Shown: positions 1-8,286 of the stretch, one piece after another
Layout: the number at the start of each line of letters is the position of its first letter
How positions within the stretch are numbered: the stretch's first letter is position 1
Source: JALRAP01 sp046302815
Lineage (GTDB): Bacteria; Bacteroidota; Bacteroidia; AKYH767-A; OLB10
Direction: 5' to 3'
Length of the DNA: 14,057 nucleotides
Assembly (NCBI GenBank): GCA_046302815.1
Contig: JBKCHO010000064.1
Coordinates: 1-14,057 of the forward strand
Made by a program: the position numbers and the translations under genes
The notes under the pieces: generated by a model
What the model saw: the letters and a program-made list of their open reading frames with translations, nothing else
Told to the model about the DNA's origin: nothing
The model's database searches: none

Positions 1-1
1 G

Positions 2-799
2 CAGGAAATTGGAAGGGAAGGTTTAATCACCGCCGAAGAGGAGGTCAAATTGGCCAGGAGAATTAAACAAGGCGATCAATGGGCTTTGGAGAAATTAACA
101 AGAGCGAACCTGAGGTTCGTGGTATCTGTTGCCAAGCAGTACCAAAATCAAGGTTTAAGCCTACCCGATTTGATAAACGAGGGAAACTTGGGCTTGATAA
201 AAGCAGCTAAGAGGTTTGACGAAACCAGAGGTTTTAAGTTTATCTCTTATGCGGTTTGGTGGATTCGCCAATCAATCATGCAAGCACTTGCCGAGCAATC
301 AAGGATTGTTCGGCTTCCTATCAATCAATTGGGCTCTGTCAATAAGATTAAAAAGGCTTTCTCCGTGCTAGAACAAAAGTTCGAACGCGAGCCCAGCAAC
401 AGTGAGTTATCAGAGGCCTTGGAACTACCTGAGGAAAGTGTGGCCAATACGATGAAAATTTCAGGTAAGCATGTGAGTATGGATGCCCCATTCGTTGCGG
501 GAGAGGAGCACAGCTTGTTGGATGTTTTGGAAAATCCTGATGCCCCATTGGCTGACGGCACTTTGATGAACGAATCGTTGAATCAGGAGATAAACAGATC
601 TTTATCTACACTTACGCAAAGAGAAAGCGATGTGATCAAGCTTTTTTATGGAATTGGTTGTAACCATAGCTTCACTTTGGAGGAGATTGCAGACAAATTC
701 GATTTGACAAAGGAAAGAGTCCGTCAAATCAAGGAAAAGGCAATCCGAAGGTTGCGGCACAACTCAAGAAGTCGATTGCTTAAGACCTACTTGGGTTAA
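2..799 (+). CDS. rpoD: RNA polymerase primary sigma factor RpoD/SigA (5' end cut by the window)
   Basis: Housekeeping sigma-70 factor, which directs core RNA polymerase to promoters. The reading frame is open from base 2, so the start lies upstream; 265 residues are visible and Bacteroidota RpoD is usually a little under 300, so only a short N-terminal part is missing. The visible protein opens with the end of region 1.2 (QEIGREGLITAEEEVKLARR). Region 2 follows with the core-binding and -10 recognition segment containing YAVWWIRQSIMQALAEQ, then region 3 (INQLGSVNKIKKAF onward). Region 4 carries the helix-turn-helix LEEIADKFDLTKERVRQIKE that contacts the -35 (here -33) element. The protein ends in KTYLG, typical of this phylum. 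The internal TTG at base 50 is not the real start because conserved sequence continues upstream. Its TAA stop overlaps the stop of the convergent response regulator by four bases. Confidence 0.97.
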   Translation, partial: QEIGREGLITAEEEVKLARRIKQGDQWALEKLTRANLRFVVSVAKQYQNQGLSLPDLINEGNLGLIKAAKRFDETRGFKFISYAVWWIRQSIMQALAEQSRIVRLPINQLGSVNKIKKAFSVLEQKFEREPSNSELSEALELPEESVANTMKISGKHVSMDAPFVAGEEHSLLDVLENPDAPLADGTLMNESLNQEINRSLSTLTQRESDVIKLFYGIGCNHSFTLEEIADKFDLTKERVRQIKEKAIRRLRHNSRSRLLKTYLG

Positions 800-1173
800 T
801 TTTTACAATTCTTGCTTATAGTAGTAACGAGCTCCTCAAAGCTGAATGGTTTTGCCAATATATCGTTTATTCCAGCTTCTTTCATTGCTGTTTTTTCATC
901 ATCACCTACATATCCTGTCATCGCTATGATTGGTGTGTTCTCAATGCCTAACTCTCTAATCTTTCGGGCAAGTTCTAATCCATTCATTTGTGGCATCTGG
1001 ATGTCAGTGAAAACACAATCGAACCGCTGCTCTCTAAGTATAGACAATGCCTCTTCACCGGAATAGGCTATAGCCGTAGTACATCCTGTTTTTTCAACCA
1101 GCTTGCGGGTTAGCATCATATTGATTTTGTTATCCTCCACTAAGAGTATATTCAAGTCGCTAAGGTCCATCAT
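796..1173 (-). CDS. Single-domain response regulator (CheY-like receiver)
   Basis: Stand-alone phosphoacceptor receiver of 125 residues with no output domain. All canonical receiver positions are visible: the acidic pair E13-D14 in LLVEDN, the phosphorylatable D57 in FTDIQMPQMNG, the switch T86 in AMTGY, and K108 in AKPF. The protein stops right after the last helix. It starts with two consecutive ATG codons; the first overlaps the stop of the upstream OmpA-like gene in a TAATG arrangement, with AGGA just upstream, so translation is probably coupled. It is the last gene of the operon. With no output domain it would act by protein contact, as CheY or Spo0F do, or as a relay to a hybrid kinase elsewhere. 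The partner is not visible. Its link to T9SS function is inferred only from the operon position. Confidence 0.93.
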   Translation of the reverse strand: MMDLSDLNILLVEDNKINMMLTRKLVEKTGCTTAIAYSGEEALSILREQRFDCVFTDIQMPQMNGLELARKIRELGIENTPIIAMTGYVGDDEKTAMKEAGINDILAKPFSFEELVTTISKNCKN

Positions 1174-3191
1174 TATTCCTTTGAGTTTATTTGGTCAGAA
1201 GTAATGATTTTCACACCTATTAGTTCTATCAATCGCTCTTTGGCAGCTCTAGGACTGAAAACGGAATTCTTTAAATCTTCTCGGTTGTCGCTGATTTCAT
1301 TTGTGGCAAAAGACTCTCCTGCCGGTACCTCAACCAACTTTATTCTTCCACTTTCAATGTATGCTTTAAGTTTTCCGTTGTTGTACAATTTCATATAATT
1401 GAGCAGACTTGATATTCTTCGGCTTGAAAGCTTCAGATTGTAGTCCGTTTCTGCCAATGGACTAGCTCGACCCCGGATTTCAAACTCTAAAAAAACACCT
1501 TCTACGATCATGGCTTTTTCAATTTTGGCACAAAAGGAATTGAGACCATTCCATGATTTGGTTACCGTGTTCACAAAGAAAGTGTCTATTTCAGAATCAT
1601 TACTTTTTCTATCCTTAGATCCAGCTCCGTATTTCTCTTTATACTCAGGTATTCTGGAAAGATAATCGTAGTATAGCTTATCGTAGCTTTTTTTGGTGTT
1701 CGTAGCCACGGTTCTTTTGTCCGGTTCGTCGTTATCAAAGTAAAGTCTCAATGGAAGAAAGTCCTCGTAAAAGGCGTTGTTGGCAGGGTCTATTTTTGCT
1801 AGTGAGTCAAGGATGCTGCTGCTGTCTTTAGCCTCAACAACCGGAATTACTTCCATCAGTTCATGGAAATAAATGTCATAACAACATGTTTTGCTTGAAA
1901 TGAATTGTGATCCGGTTCTGTTGGATGTTAATACTCCTTTTTTTAAACCATCCGTCATATTGAAAAAGACATCATTTTGGCTGCTGTTGTATCCTTTGCC
2001 GAGGTTAACAGGTTTGGAAAATGAATCACCAATCTTGGTGGATTTGAAAATATCTTGCCCACCCATACCGATATGACCATAGCTGCTGAAATAAAGGACA
2101 TTGTTTTTAGTGTCAAAGAAAGGTGTTAGTTCATCGTCGAAAGTGTTAATTGTAGGACCTAAGTTTACGGGTGTATTGAAGTTATATTGGGCATCTATTT
2201 CAGATTTCCACAAATCCATTTTTCCTATTCCTCCTGGTCTGTCTGAAACAAAGTAAAGTGTATATCCAAAAGCTCCTCTGGCTTCAATAGTTGGCTGGGT
2301 ATTGGTGTAGCCATTAATTGTATTTATCGATTTGATAGGTTCGGGCTTGGCCCACTTTCCGTTTACTATTTTGCTTAGAAACAGGTCGCATACTAACTGG
2401 TTGGTCTCCTTTGATTGTTCGCATCTTGAAAATACTACAAACCTATAATCAGGGCTGAATCCTGCATTGGTGTTATGCAGTGATGGCTCATTTATAAAAG
2501 CACTTAACGGTTCCGGATTCCACTTTTGTTTTCTGCCCATATCCCATCTCAATAGTCTAGCTACGAAATATGGTTTAGATTTTTTTGTTTTAGGTTCGTA
2601 GAGAAATCGTAGCGATGAATAATAAAGTGCAGAATCTCCAATTAGGCTTCCGGCAAAGTCGGAGAATTTCGAATTAATTCCAGGACCTGCGTTGGTCACA
2701 TTGGCCTGGGTCGATGCATTATAAAGCAAAGATACCTCTTCGCATCCTGCACTCTCTGTTTTTGCTTTTATTAAGAAATAGGATGAGTCATTAGAATACT
2801 TTTGGGCAAACTCACCAAAAAGTCTACATGCCATCTCGTATTTGCCATTATATTTATTCATCTCCGCCAAGTAAAAAAGTGATAGGGGGTATGTCTGGTA
2901 CTTATCTTTACCATTTACTTTGGCATACCATACCTCAGCCCTTTCATAATCCTTATACAGTCTATAAGCTTCAGCAAGCCTTTGGTCTAAGGCAATGTCC
3001 TCCGTGTCGAATTCAAGTGCTTTCTTATAATATTCGATAGCTTCGGAATAGTTTGCGGATTTAGCAGATTCATCACCAGCTTTTAGCCATGCATTGAATG
3101 TTTGACCAAAAGCTTCTCCTATTAGGATTGTTGTAAACACCCCAATATAGATTGTCCAGCGAGGGACCCTTATATTTAATATAGTGGACAA
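1173..3191 (-). CDS. TPR / PD40 beta-propeller / OmpA-like C-terminal protein (T9SS-associated, PorE-like architecture)
   Basis: Envelope protein of 672 residues with a Sec signal peptide ending near AFG/Q30. TPR-like helices occupy about 31-150 (SAKSANYSEAIEYYKKALE and the following repeats). PD40/WD40-like propeller blades span about 170-445, with repeating motifs such as GYTLYFVSDRPGG and NVLYFSSYGHIGMGGQDIF. An OmpA-like domain follows at about 478-660 and begins LRLYFDNDEPD, with a long insert before the core EIRGRASPLAETDYNLKLSSRR. This family commonly sits beside PorP/SprF genes and is thought to tie outer-membrane complexes to peptidoglycan. Here the first ligand-binding position of the domain is Ser577 rather than Asp, while Arg592 is kept. 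The start is TTG, because no ATG lies in frame between the upstream stop codon and the signal peptide. The gene overlaps the upstream porP-like gene by 16 bases. Confidence 0.88.
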   Translation of the reverse strand: MSTILNIRVPRWTIYIGVFTTILIGEAFGQTFNAWLKAGDESAKSANYSEAIEYYKKALEFDTEDIALDQRLAEAYRLYKDYERAEVWYAKVNGKDKYQTYPLSLFYLAEMNKYNGKYEMACRLFGEFAQKYSNDSSYFLIKAKTESAGCEEVSLLYNASTQANVTNAGPGINSKFSDFAGSLIGDSALYYSSLRFLYEPKTKKSKPYFVARLLRWDMGRKQKWNPEPLSAFINEPSLHNTNAGFSPDYRFVVFSRCEQSKETNQLVCDLFLSKIVNGKWAKPEPIKSINTINGYTNTQPTIEARGAFGYTLYFVSDRPGGIGKMDLWKSEIDAQYNFNTPVNLGPTINTFDDELTPFFDTKNNVLYFSSYGHIGMGGQDIFKSTKIGDSFSKPVNLGKGYNSSQNDVFFNMTDGLKKGVLTSNRTGSQFISSKTCCYDIYFHELMEVIPVVEAKDSSSILDSLAKIDPANNAFYEDFLPLRLYFDNDEPDKRTVATNTKKSYDKLYYDYLSRIPEYKEKYGAGSKDRKSNDSEIDTFFVNTVTKSWNGLNSFCAKIEKAMIVEGVFLEFEIRGRASPLAETDYNLKLSSRRISSLLNYMKLYNNGKLKAYIESGRIKLVEVPAGESFATNEISDNREDLKNSVFSPRAAKERLIELIGVKIITSDQINSKE

Positions 3192-4231
3192 GGTGGCTTT
3201 ATTCCAGAGGATTTTACTTTCTTGATTATGTACGAGAATGAAAGCTCATAGCCTCCTCGTCCATTGCTTGCTCGTTCTAAACTGCTATTATTAACATCGT
3301 ACGAAATTCCAAGCCGAGCCATATTGTATTGAATACCTATAAACGGTATTAATGCATCTCCCGCTCTATACCACAGCCCGGTACTTAATGAATAACTCCT
3401 TCCTGGTAATTCGCTCAAAGTGTATTGAACAGAAGAACCTGCGATGAATTCAGAATTACCTCCTTGTTTGGAAATTGAAATGGAGGGTAATCCCTTGAGT
3501 TTAGTTGCAATGGGTATCTCCATCAATAAGCTATGCTGCAATCTTGGAAAAATTTTAACTTGTTCATTGAAAAAACCATCATCTGGTTTATTCACATGGC
3601 TTATTCCTGAACCTATGCTCATTTTGAACCCTTGATTAGAACGAAAGATGTATTGAAGTCCTAGACCTAAATCAAAATAAGAATGGCTGTTGTTTGTAAA
3701 ATCCTCTGTATTTCCAATATTCGGATTGAACACATCACCATCGTATTGTTCATCGAAAGTTAAAGACTCGTATCTAATGCTTCTGTAGGTGATTCCCGTA
3801 TTGATTCCACAACTAATATAATGTGCAGAGTCCTTGCTAATGGGTTTTAGTAATGAAAAACTAGCGGCAACTGCATTCATACCCATTTTTGAGTCGCCAG
3901 CTCTGTCGTTATTGAAAATTAATCCTGCTGATACCCTCGTTTTGGCCATTGAGGGTATGGGCACTGATGCATCAAATGAGCCAGAGAAGTTAACATATGG
4001 AGTGGTAACGGATTTCCACTGTTTCCGGTGGTTCCCAATGAACCGGTAGTCTCCATCGAAATTGCCAGTCATGGCTGGGTTTAGGTTTAACGGGCTTGCG
4101 GCGAACTGAGAAAAATGCACATCCTGACAATATGCGCCCTTATTTATAAAAACAATAATGCCCATCAAAATTGTAACCGTATTTATTGCAAGTCGGCATC
4201 TGTAGGCTTTATTTAAGATGGTATTTGTCAT
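3176..4231 (-). CDS. PorP/SprF family type IX secretion outer-membrane protein
   Basis: Outer-membrane beta-barrel of the PorP/SprF family, 351 residues. After a long signal peptide ending near GAYC/Q36 comes the family hallmark QDVHFSQFAASPLNLNPAMTG. Repeated amphipathic strands follow (FIGNHRKQWKSV, VSAGLIFNNDRAGDSKMGM, YFDLGLGLQYIFRS), and the protein ends in a final strand plus the short tail PPCPLY. SprF of Flavobacterium johnsoniae is needed for secretion of the adhesin SprB, and PorP of Porphyromonas gingivalis is needed for T9SS function. Genomes of gliding Bacteroidota carry many paralogues, each next to a type B cargo gene, and that arrangement is what is seen here. The ATG overlaps the cargo gene stop as ATGA, indicating coupled translation. 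I infer a cargo-specific role for the upstream gene product rather than the core PorP. Confidence 0.92.
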   Translation of the reverse strand: MTNTILNKAYRCRLAINTVTILMGIIVFINKGAYCQDVHFSQFAASPLNLNPAMTGNFDGDYRFIGNHRKQWKSVTTPYVNFSGSFDASVPIPSMAKTRVSAGLIFNNDRAGDSKMGMNAVAASFSLLKPISKDSAHYISCGINTGITYRSIRYESLTFDEQYDGDVFNPNIGNTEDFTNNSHSYFDLGLGLQYIFRSNQGFKMSIGSGISHVNKPDDGFFNEQVKIFPRLQHSLLMEIPIATKLKGLPSISISKQGGNSEFIAGSSVQYTLSELPGRSYSLSTGLWYRAGDALIPFIGIQYNMARLGISYDVNNSSLERASNGRGGYELSFSYIIKKVKSSGIKPPCPLY

Positions 4232-6600
4232 CGTATCAGACTGATGTTACCTTTTTTGAAAAATCTCTGATTATCGAAACAAATAGCCTCTACATAATAT
4301 ACATATACAGCAGGTGTGGCCAGCTTTCCATTGTATTTCCCATCCCAACCATTTGAAGGGTCGTTGGATTCAAACACCAACTCGCCCCATCTATTGTAGA
4401 TCCTGAACAGCAGATTCCTTATTGTATTTCCCCGGACAAAAACCCAGTCGTTGTTGTTGTCTTCATTGGGAGTAAAAGCAGAAGGAATAAAAATCTCCGG
4501 TTCCTCGCAAACGACTTCCTTGACAACTACGGTCACTGAATCCAGATTACTGCAGCCATTTGAGTCTGTCATGGTGACTATATAGGTTATAGTCTCGGTA
4601 GGTGTAGCGGTGGGATTTGATATGTTTGGGTTGCTCAAACCTGTTGTGGGTACCCAAGAGTAACTTACTGTACCAAAAGCGTTGGTGGTTGCACCCAATA
4701 AAACGGATTGTCCTAGGTATATAGTGTCATCAGAAATGGTGGCAAGAACCTCAGGAATGAATGTACTTAATTGGACTTCGATACTGTCGCTTTCGATACT
4801 GCAACCATTGACATCTGTTATTAATGCCGAATAGTATCCCTGACATAGGTTAGTAGCAGTTATAGATGATTGATTGTTTGGATCATTCCAGGAAATAGTA
4901 TACGGTGCAACTCCTCCGGAAATATTTATTGAGGTGGATCCGATGCAAAGTCCATTACAGTAGTCATTTGTGGATGATCCAGAAACATTCAAAAGATCAG
5001 GTGTACCCACAGTTACATTTTGGGTGGTGGTACATCCAAGTGCATCTGTAACTTGTACCTGGTAGTTGCCTGAACATAGACCGGTAGCGGTGGGTGTAAC
5101 CTGGTTATTAGGGTCATTCCAAACAAATGTATAGGGTGGGGTGCCATTATTCGCTATGGCAAGTGCAATACCATCACAATCGCCATTGCAGTTAACTGAT
5201 TGTGAACTGGTGGTCACACTAACTTGTGCAGGGAGTGTAATGGTCTTGCTCAAGGTTTCCCGGCAACCTAGAGACGAGGTTGCCGTTAATGTGACATTGT
5301 AAGTGCCCGGACCAGGGAACACATGTGATGGGTCGGGGTTATTGCTTGGTGGACTACCATCACCAAAATTCCAAAGCCATTGCGTGGTGCTGCCGCTCGA
5401 GGTGTTGGATGTGTCATTAAATAAAACCGAATAGCTGCAAAAGTTGGTTAAGTAATTGAAATCAACAATGTAATCTGGAAGTAGGGTCACCGAACCGGTA
5501 GTAGTATCTGCGCATCCAGGATTGAATGCAGAATAAGCGATTAAAGTGACATTATAAGTTCCGGTATCAGGATAGGTGTAGGAAGGATTGATTGCATTCG
5601 AAATATCTAATGTCGTTGTAGGATCTCCAAAGTCCCACAGGTAAGTAGATGCTCCGAAACTGTTATTTGTAAATTGTACGGTATTGCTCCCGCATGTAAG
5701 CAATGGTGTTTGAACGGCAGCAACAACCAAAGATGGACAAGCAACCACATTTAATTGGTAATCTCTTCTACTTCGACTTAACAAAACGCCATTTCGGTAT
5801 TCATTTACACATATTCCAATTACGAATTGACCGATCGTGTTTGGTGTAGCCGTTAGTTGGCCAGTTTGTGCATCAATAGACAGTGGTGTACCACCAAGCA
5901 GATTTCCTAAATTGAAGGGAGATTGGTAAAAAACCTGATTGTAGGGAGGAGGAAATGCTTGAGGTAATGGCTGTGGATTTTGCTGAGAGGCGCCATCAAA
6001 CGGAGTGCAGATTTCATATACCAGCGAATCTCCATCTGCATCTGTGGCTGAGTGATCAAAATCAAAAGCTAAACCTGAGCAAATGAAGGGTGGGGGTAGT
6101 GAGTTAAAAACCGGATTACTGTTTTGAATTGGAGTCCCTGGTATAGTGGCATATAAAGTAGCACCTGTACTGAGGGGGCTGACAATGTTCAAGATGGTTT
6201 GGTTTCTACAGCACCTTTGGTATGTCAACTGGTAACCTCCGGCAATCGGAGGAAGATTAACGGTTGTTCTATAATTTGCAACCCTGTAACAAACATTTGT
6301 TGGTGGAATGAAGCAGGGAGAATTGATAATGGGCGGTACGGTCGATGAGTCGCCGTTGGTATAAAGGTAAAGCGTGTTTACCAAGTTGTTGTTGGCATCC
6401 CAAACTCCAACATAGGCTGGTTCATCAAATGGAGGTACTCCGTAAAAGCAATCCCTGTAAACCGTCAATCGTATTTCGTAATTATTGTTGCCCAAGTAAG
6501 TATAGTATAACTCTCCACCTACTATATGGGTGGCTTCGCTTACAATAGGCGTAAGTAAGGCAAAAGAAACAAGGATTGTTCGGATAATTCTCTTGAACAT
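4228..6600 (-). CDS. Large secreted T9SS type B cargo with PKD domains, SprB repeats and a CHU_C sorting domain
   Basis: Cell-surface or secreted protein of 790 residues from the preferred ATG. The signal peptide (FKRIIRTILVSFALL) ends near SEA/T24. The N-terminal domain starts HIVGGELYYTYLGNNNYEIR, a common opening of large Bacteroidota surface proteins, and includes a DADGDSLVYEI cadherin-like stretch near 187. Two PKD domains follow (about 304-375, with LWDFGD and DTGTYNVTL; about 380-458, with LWNFGDGSPP and GPGTYNVTLTA). Two SprB-type repeats (about 459-612) share CNG..C, WNDPNNQ and a D..GC. ending. An Ig/PKD-like domain lies at about 617-695. The last ~90 residues are the gliding-motility-associated CHU_C domain (FIPSAFTPNEDNNNDW, YNRWGELVFES, GWDGKYNGK), the type B T9SS export signal. 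An in-frame TTG 18 bases upstream is possible, but the ATG sits right at the signal peptide. An adhesin or matrix role is inferred. Confidence 0.93.
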   Translation of the reverse strand: MFKRIIRTILVSFALLTPIVSEATHIVGGELYYTYLGNNNYEIRLTVYRDCFYGVPPFDEPAYVGVWDANNNLVNTLYLYTNGDSSTVPPIINSPCFIPPTNVCYRVANYRTTVNLPPIAGGYQLTYQRCCRNQTILNIVSPLSTGATLYATIPGTPIQNSNPVFNSLPPPFICSGLAFDFDHSATDADGDSLVYEICTPFDGASQQNPQPLPQAFPPPYNQVFYQSPFNLGNLLGGTPLSIDAQTGQLTATPNTIGQFVIGICVNEYRNGVLLSRSRRDYQLNVVACPSLVVAAVQTPLLTCGSNTVQFTNNSFGASTYLWDFGDPTTTLDISNAINPSYTYPDTGTYNVTLIAYSAFNPGCADTTTGSVTLLPDYIVDFNYLTNFCSYSVLFNDTSNTSSGSTTQWLWNFGDGSPPSNNPDPSHVFPGPGTYNVTLTATSSLGCRETLSKTITLPAQVSVTTSSQSVNCNGDCDGIALAIANNGTPPYTFVWNDPNNQVTPTATGLCSGNYQVQVTDALGCTTTQNVTVGTPDLLNVSGSSTNDYCNGLCIGSTSINISGGVAPYTISWNDPNNQSSITATNLCQGYYSALITDVNGCSIESDSIEVQLSTFIPEVLATISDDTIYLGQSVLLGATTNAFGTVSYSWVPTTGLSNPNISNPTATPTETITYIVTMTDSNGCSNLDSVTVVVKEVVCEEPEIFIPSAFTPNEDNNNDWVFVRGNTIRNLLFRIYNRWGELVFESNDPSNGWDGKYNGKLATPAVYVYYVEAICFDNQRFFKKGNISLIR

Positions 6601-6632
6601 TTTAGCCAAATTAAGCAATTCAAATAACCCAG

Positions 6633-7244
6633 CTACCTGACCTTTAAATCGATTAGTTTTTTGTCGCCAATAAACCCTTCTAATGTATCTCCCTTTTTTA
6701 CGGCTGCTACCCCTTTGGGAGTTCCTGTGAATATCAGGTCTCCTTTCTTTAGGGTGATAAATCTTGAAACAAATGAAATAATGAAATCTATACTGAATAG
6801 CATGTCGGTTGTGTTTCCAGATTGCACTGTTTCACCATTCTTCTTTAGGCTGAATGAAATAGCTCCGTTTTGAAAGGCCTCTGACTTACCTATGAAGCTA
6901 CCGAAGGGTGCTGAGCCATCAAATGATTTAGCCAGTTCCCACGGAAGACCTTTGGATTTGAGTTCGGTTTGTAGGTCTCTGGCTGTAAAATCTATTCCTA
7001 CCGTAACATCATCGTAATATCTATTTGCAAATCGCTCCTCGATGTTTTTTCCGGTTTTGTTGATGCGAATAACTATTTCAACCTCGTGGTGAATTTCATT
7101 GGAGAAATCAGGGATGAAAAAGGGTAGTTTTCCAGTAATAACAGCTGTCTCGGGTTTTAGGAAAATAACAGGATTTTCGTTCGAACTGTTGTTTAACTCT
7201 TTAATGTGCTCTGAGTAATTACGACCGACACAAATTATTTTCAT
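6633..7244 (-). CDS. Fumarylacetoacetate hydrolase (FAH) family protein
   Basis: Small single-domain FAH-fold enzyme of 203 residues, the size of the FAHD1/YcgM acylpyruvase subgroup. Visible motifs are VGRNYSEHIKEL at the N-terminus, FLKPETAV at about 28-35, the metal ligands E54 and E56 in HHEVEIVIR, D85 in GIDFTARD, the catalytic-region lysine K106 in PWELAKSFDGSAPFG, and FTGTPKGV at about 172-179. Family members cleave C-C bonds of acylpyruvates or decarboxylate oxaloacetate with Mg2+ or Mn2+ in the cytoplasm; the substrate here cannot be read from sequence. Its ATG overlaps the upstream GT2 stop as ATGA, and the surface cargo gene starts 32 bases downstream. A central-carbon enzyme inside an envelope operon is functionally unexplained and may reflect simple co-transcription. 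Confidence 0.93.
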   Translation of the reverse strand: MKIICVGRNYSEHIKELNNSSNENPVIFLKPETAVITGKLPFFIPDFSNEIHHEVEIVIRINKTGKNIEERFANRYYDDVTVGIDFTARDLQTELKSKGLPWELAKSFDGSAPFGSFIGKSEAFQNGAISFSLKKNGETVQSGNTTDMLFSIDFIISFVSRFITLKKGDLIFTGTPKGVAAVKKGDTLEGFIGDKKLIDLKVR

Positions 7245-8260
7245 TGCTTAGAGGGGTTGAATTTCAAATCTGAAAATTTTGACTTACCTAGGATGTAGTG
7301 TTGTACAACAATGCTTTTTGGAAAAATTGTTGCATGGGGCTTGGCAGAATTTTTACCTCTTTTTAGCTTAAATGAAAGAAGCTTGTAATAGAATGCAAAA
7401 TGTGCCTTTAAAACCGCTATACAGTCATTTAGATTACCTTCAAAAGCGAATTTTATTCCAGCTATACCATCCAATATTAAACGCAAAAATATTATTGGAA
7501 TGAGTTGTGGACCCCGCAGATTTTTCCAAAGCATGGAAAGGTTGTTTCGGAAATTCAAAAATGTTTTTCTCGAATTGTTTTTAGGCAGAGTAGCTCCACC
7601 CACATGAAAAACCACTGAAGCAGGGATGCATTGTATGTCATATCCATGGTTTCTAATCCTCCAGCAAAGGTCAATTTCCTCCATATGAGCGAAAAATTGA
7701 CCATCGAAGCCACCCACCTCCTCGAAGACCGATTTCCTGATGGCCATACAGGCTCCGGAAGCCCAAAAAACACTGATTGGGGTATCATATTGCCCATTAT
7801 CTTTTTCCAAATGTCCGAAAATCCTTCCCCTGCAAAAAGGGTATCCCAAAAAGTCTATGTAACCTCCAGCGGCTCCGCTGTATTCAAAGGTGTCTCTTTG
7901 CTTTTCCCATAATAACTTAGGTTGACAAGCTCCAACCCTATTGTCATTTTCCATGGCCTGAATCAAAGGTGGAAGCCAGTCCTTGGTAACTTCAACATCG
8001 GAATTAAGTAGGATAAACAATTCCGCATCTACTTTTGCCAAACAGTTGTTGTAACCAGCGGCAAATCCGAGATTGGAACCGTTCTGGATGAAGTTGAGCT
8101 CCGGATGGTATTCCTTGATCCACGATTCAGTACCATCGGTAGATGCATTGTCTGCAACAACGAGTTCAACTTCAGGCCCAGTATTGGATTTCAAAACAGG
8201 CAAATAGCGCTCCAAAAGGCTTTTGCCGTTCCAATTGAGTATGACAACCGCGGTTTTAAT
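7241..8260 (-). CDS. Family 2 glycosyltransferase (rhamnosyltransferase-like), apparent AUU start
   Basis: Cytoplasmic or membrane-associated GT-A transferase of about 339 residues. The frame begins KTAVVILNWNGKSLLERYL, the essential first strand of the fold, but no ATG, GTG or TTG precedes it. The best initiator is ATT at 8258-8260, immediately before KTAVV. The first conventional codon, TTG at 8213-8215, would remove that strand. Further motifs are VVADNASTDGT (nucleotide-sugar pocket), FILLNSDVEV (DXD-equivalent, metal site), FWASGACMAIRKSVFEEVGGFD and HMEEIDLCWRIRNHGYDI. These match the WbbL-like rhamnosyltransferase branch that adds sugars to polysaccharides. A hydrophobic, membrane-associating segment (LIPIIFLRLILDGIAGIKFA) lies near the C-terminus. 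The gene begins 26 bases after the GWxTD stop and overlaps the FAH-family gene by ATGA. The sugar and the acceptor are unknown. Confidence 0.87.
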   Translation of the reverse strand: MKTAVVILNWNGKSLLERYLPVLKSNTGPEVELVVADNASTDGTESWIKEYHPELNFIQNGSNLGFAAGYNNCLAKVDAELFILLNSDVEVTKDWLPPLIQAMENDNRVGACQPKLLWEKQRDTFEYSGAAGGYIDFLGYPFCRGRIFGHLEKDNGQYDTPISVFWASGACMAIRKSVFEEVGGFDGQFFAHMEEIDLCWRIRNHGYDIQCIPASVVFHVGGATLPKNNSRKTFLNFRNNLSMLWKNLRGPQLIPIIFLRLILDGIAGIKFAFEGNLNDCIAVLKAHFAFYYKLLSFKLKRGKNSAKPHATIFPKSIVVQHYILGKSKFSDLKFNPSKQ

Positions 8261-8286
8261 GGCCCTATGGTTTGTAGATATCGGAT

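Noticed and set aside
50..52. TTG at 50 as start of the sigma factor
   Set aside because: Conserved RpoD sequence continues in frame to the window edge, so the gene is 5'-truncated rather than starting here.
812..1066. Plus-strand open frame opposite the receiver gene
   Set aside because: It is the antisense of a gene with all receiver motifs and has no family-like sequence of its own.
4750..5250. Repeat array resembling a CRISPR or satellite within the cargo gene
   Set aside because: The similarity comes from two SprB-type protein repeats; DNA units are long and diverged, with no short constant repeat and spacer pattern.
6601..6618. TTG at 6618 as start of the CHU_C cargo gene
   Set aside because: An ATG six codons on sits directly before a normal signal peptide; the longer form adds a poor N-terminal extension.
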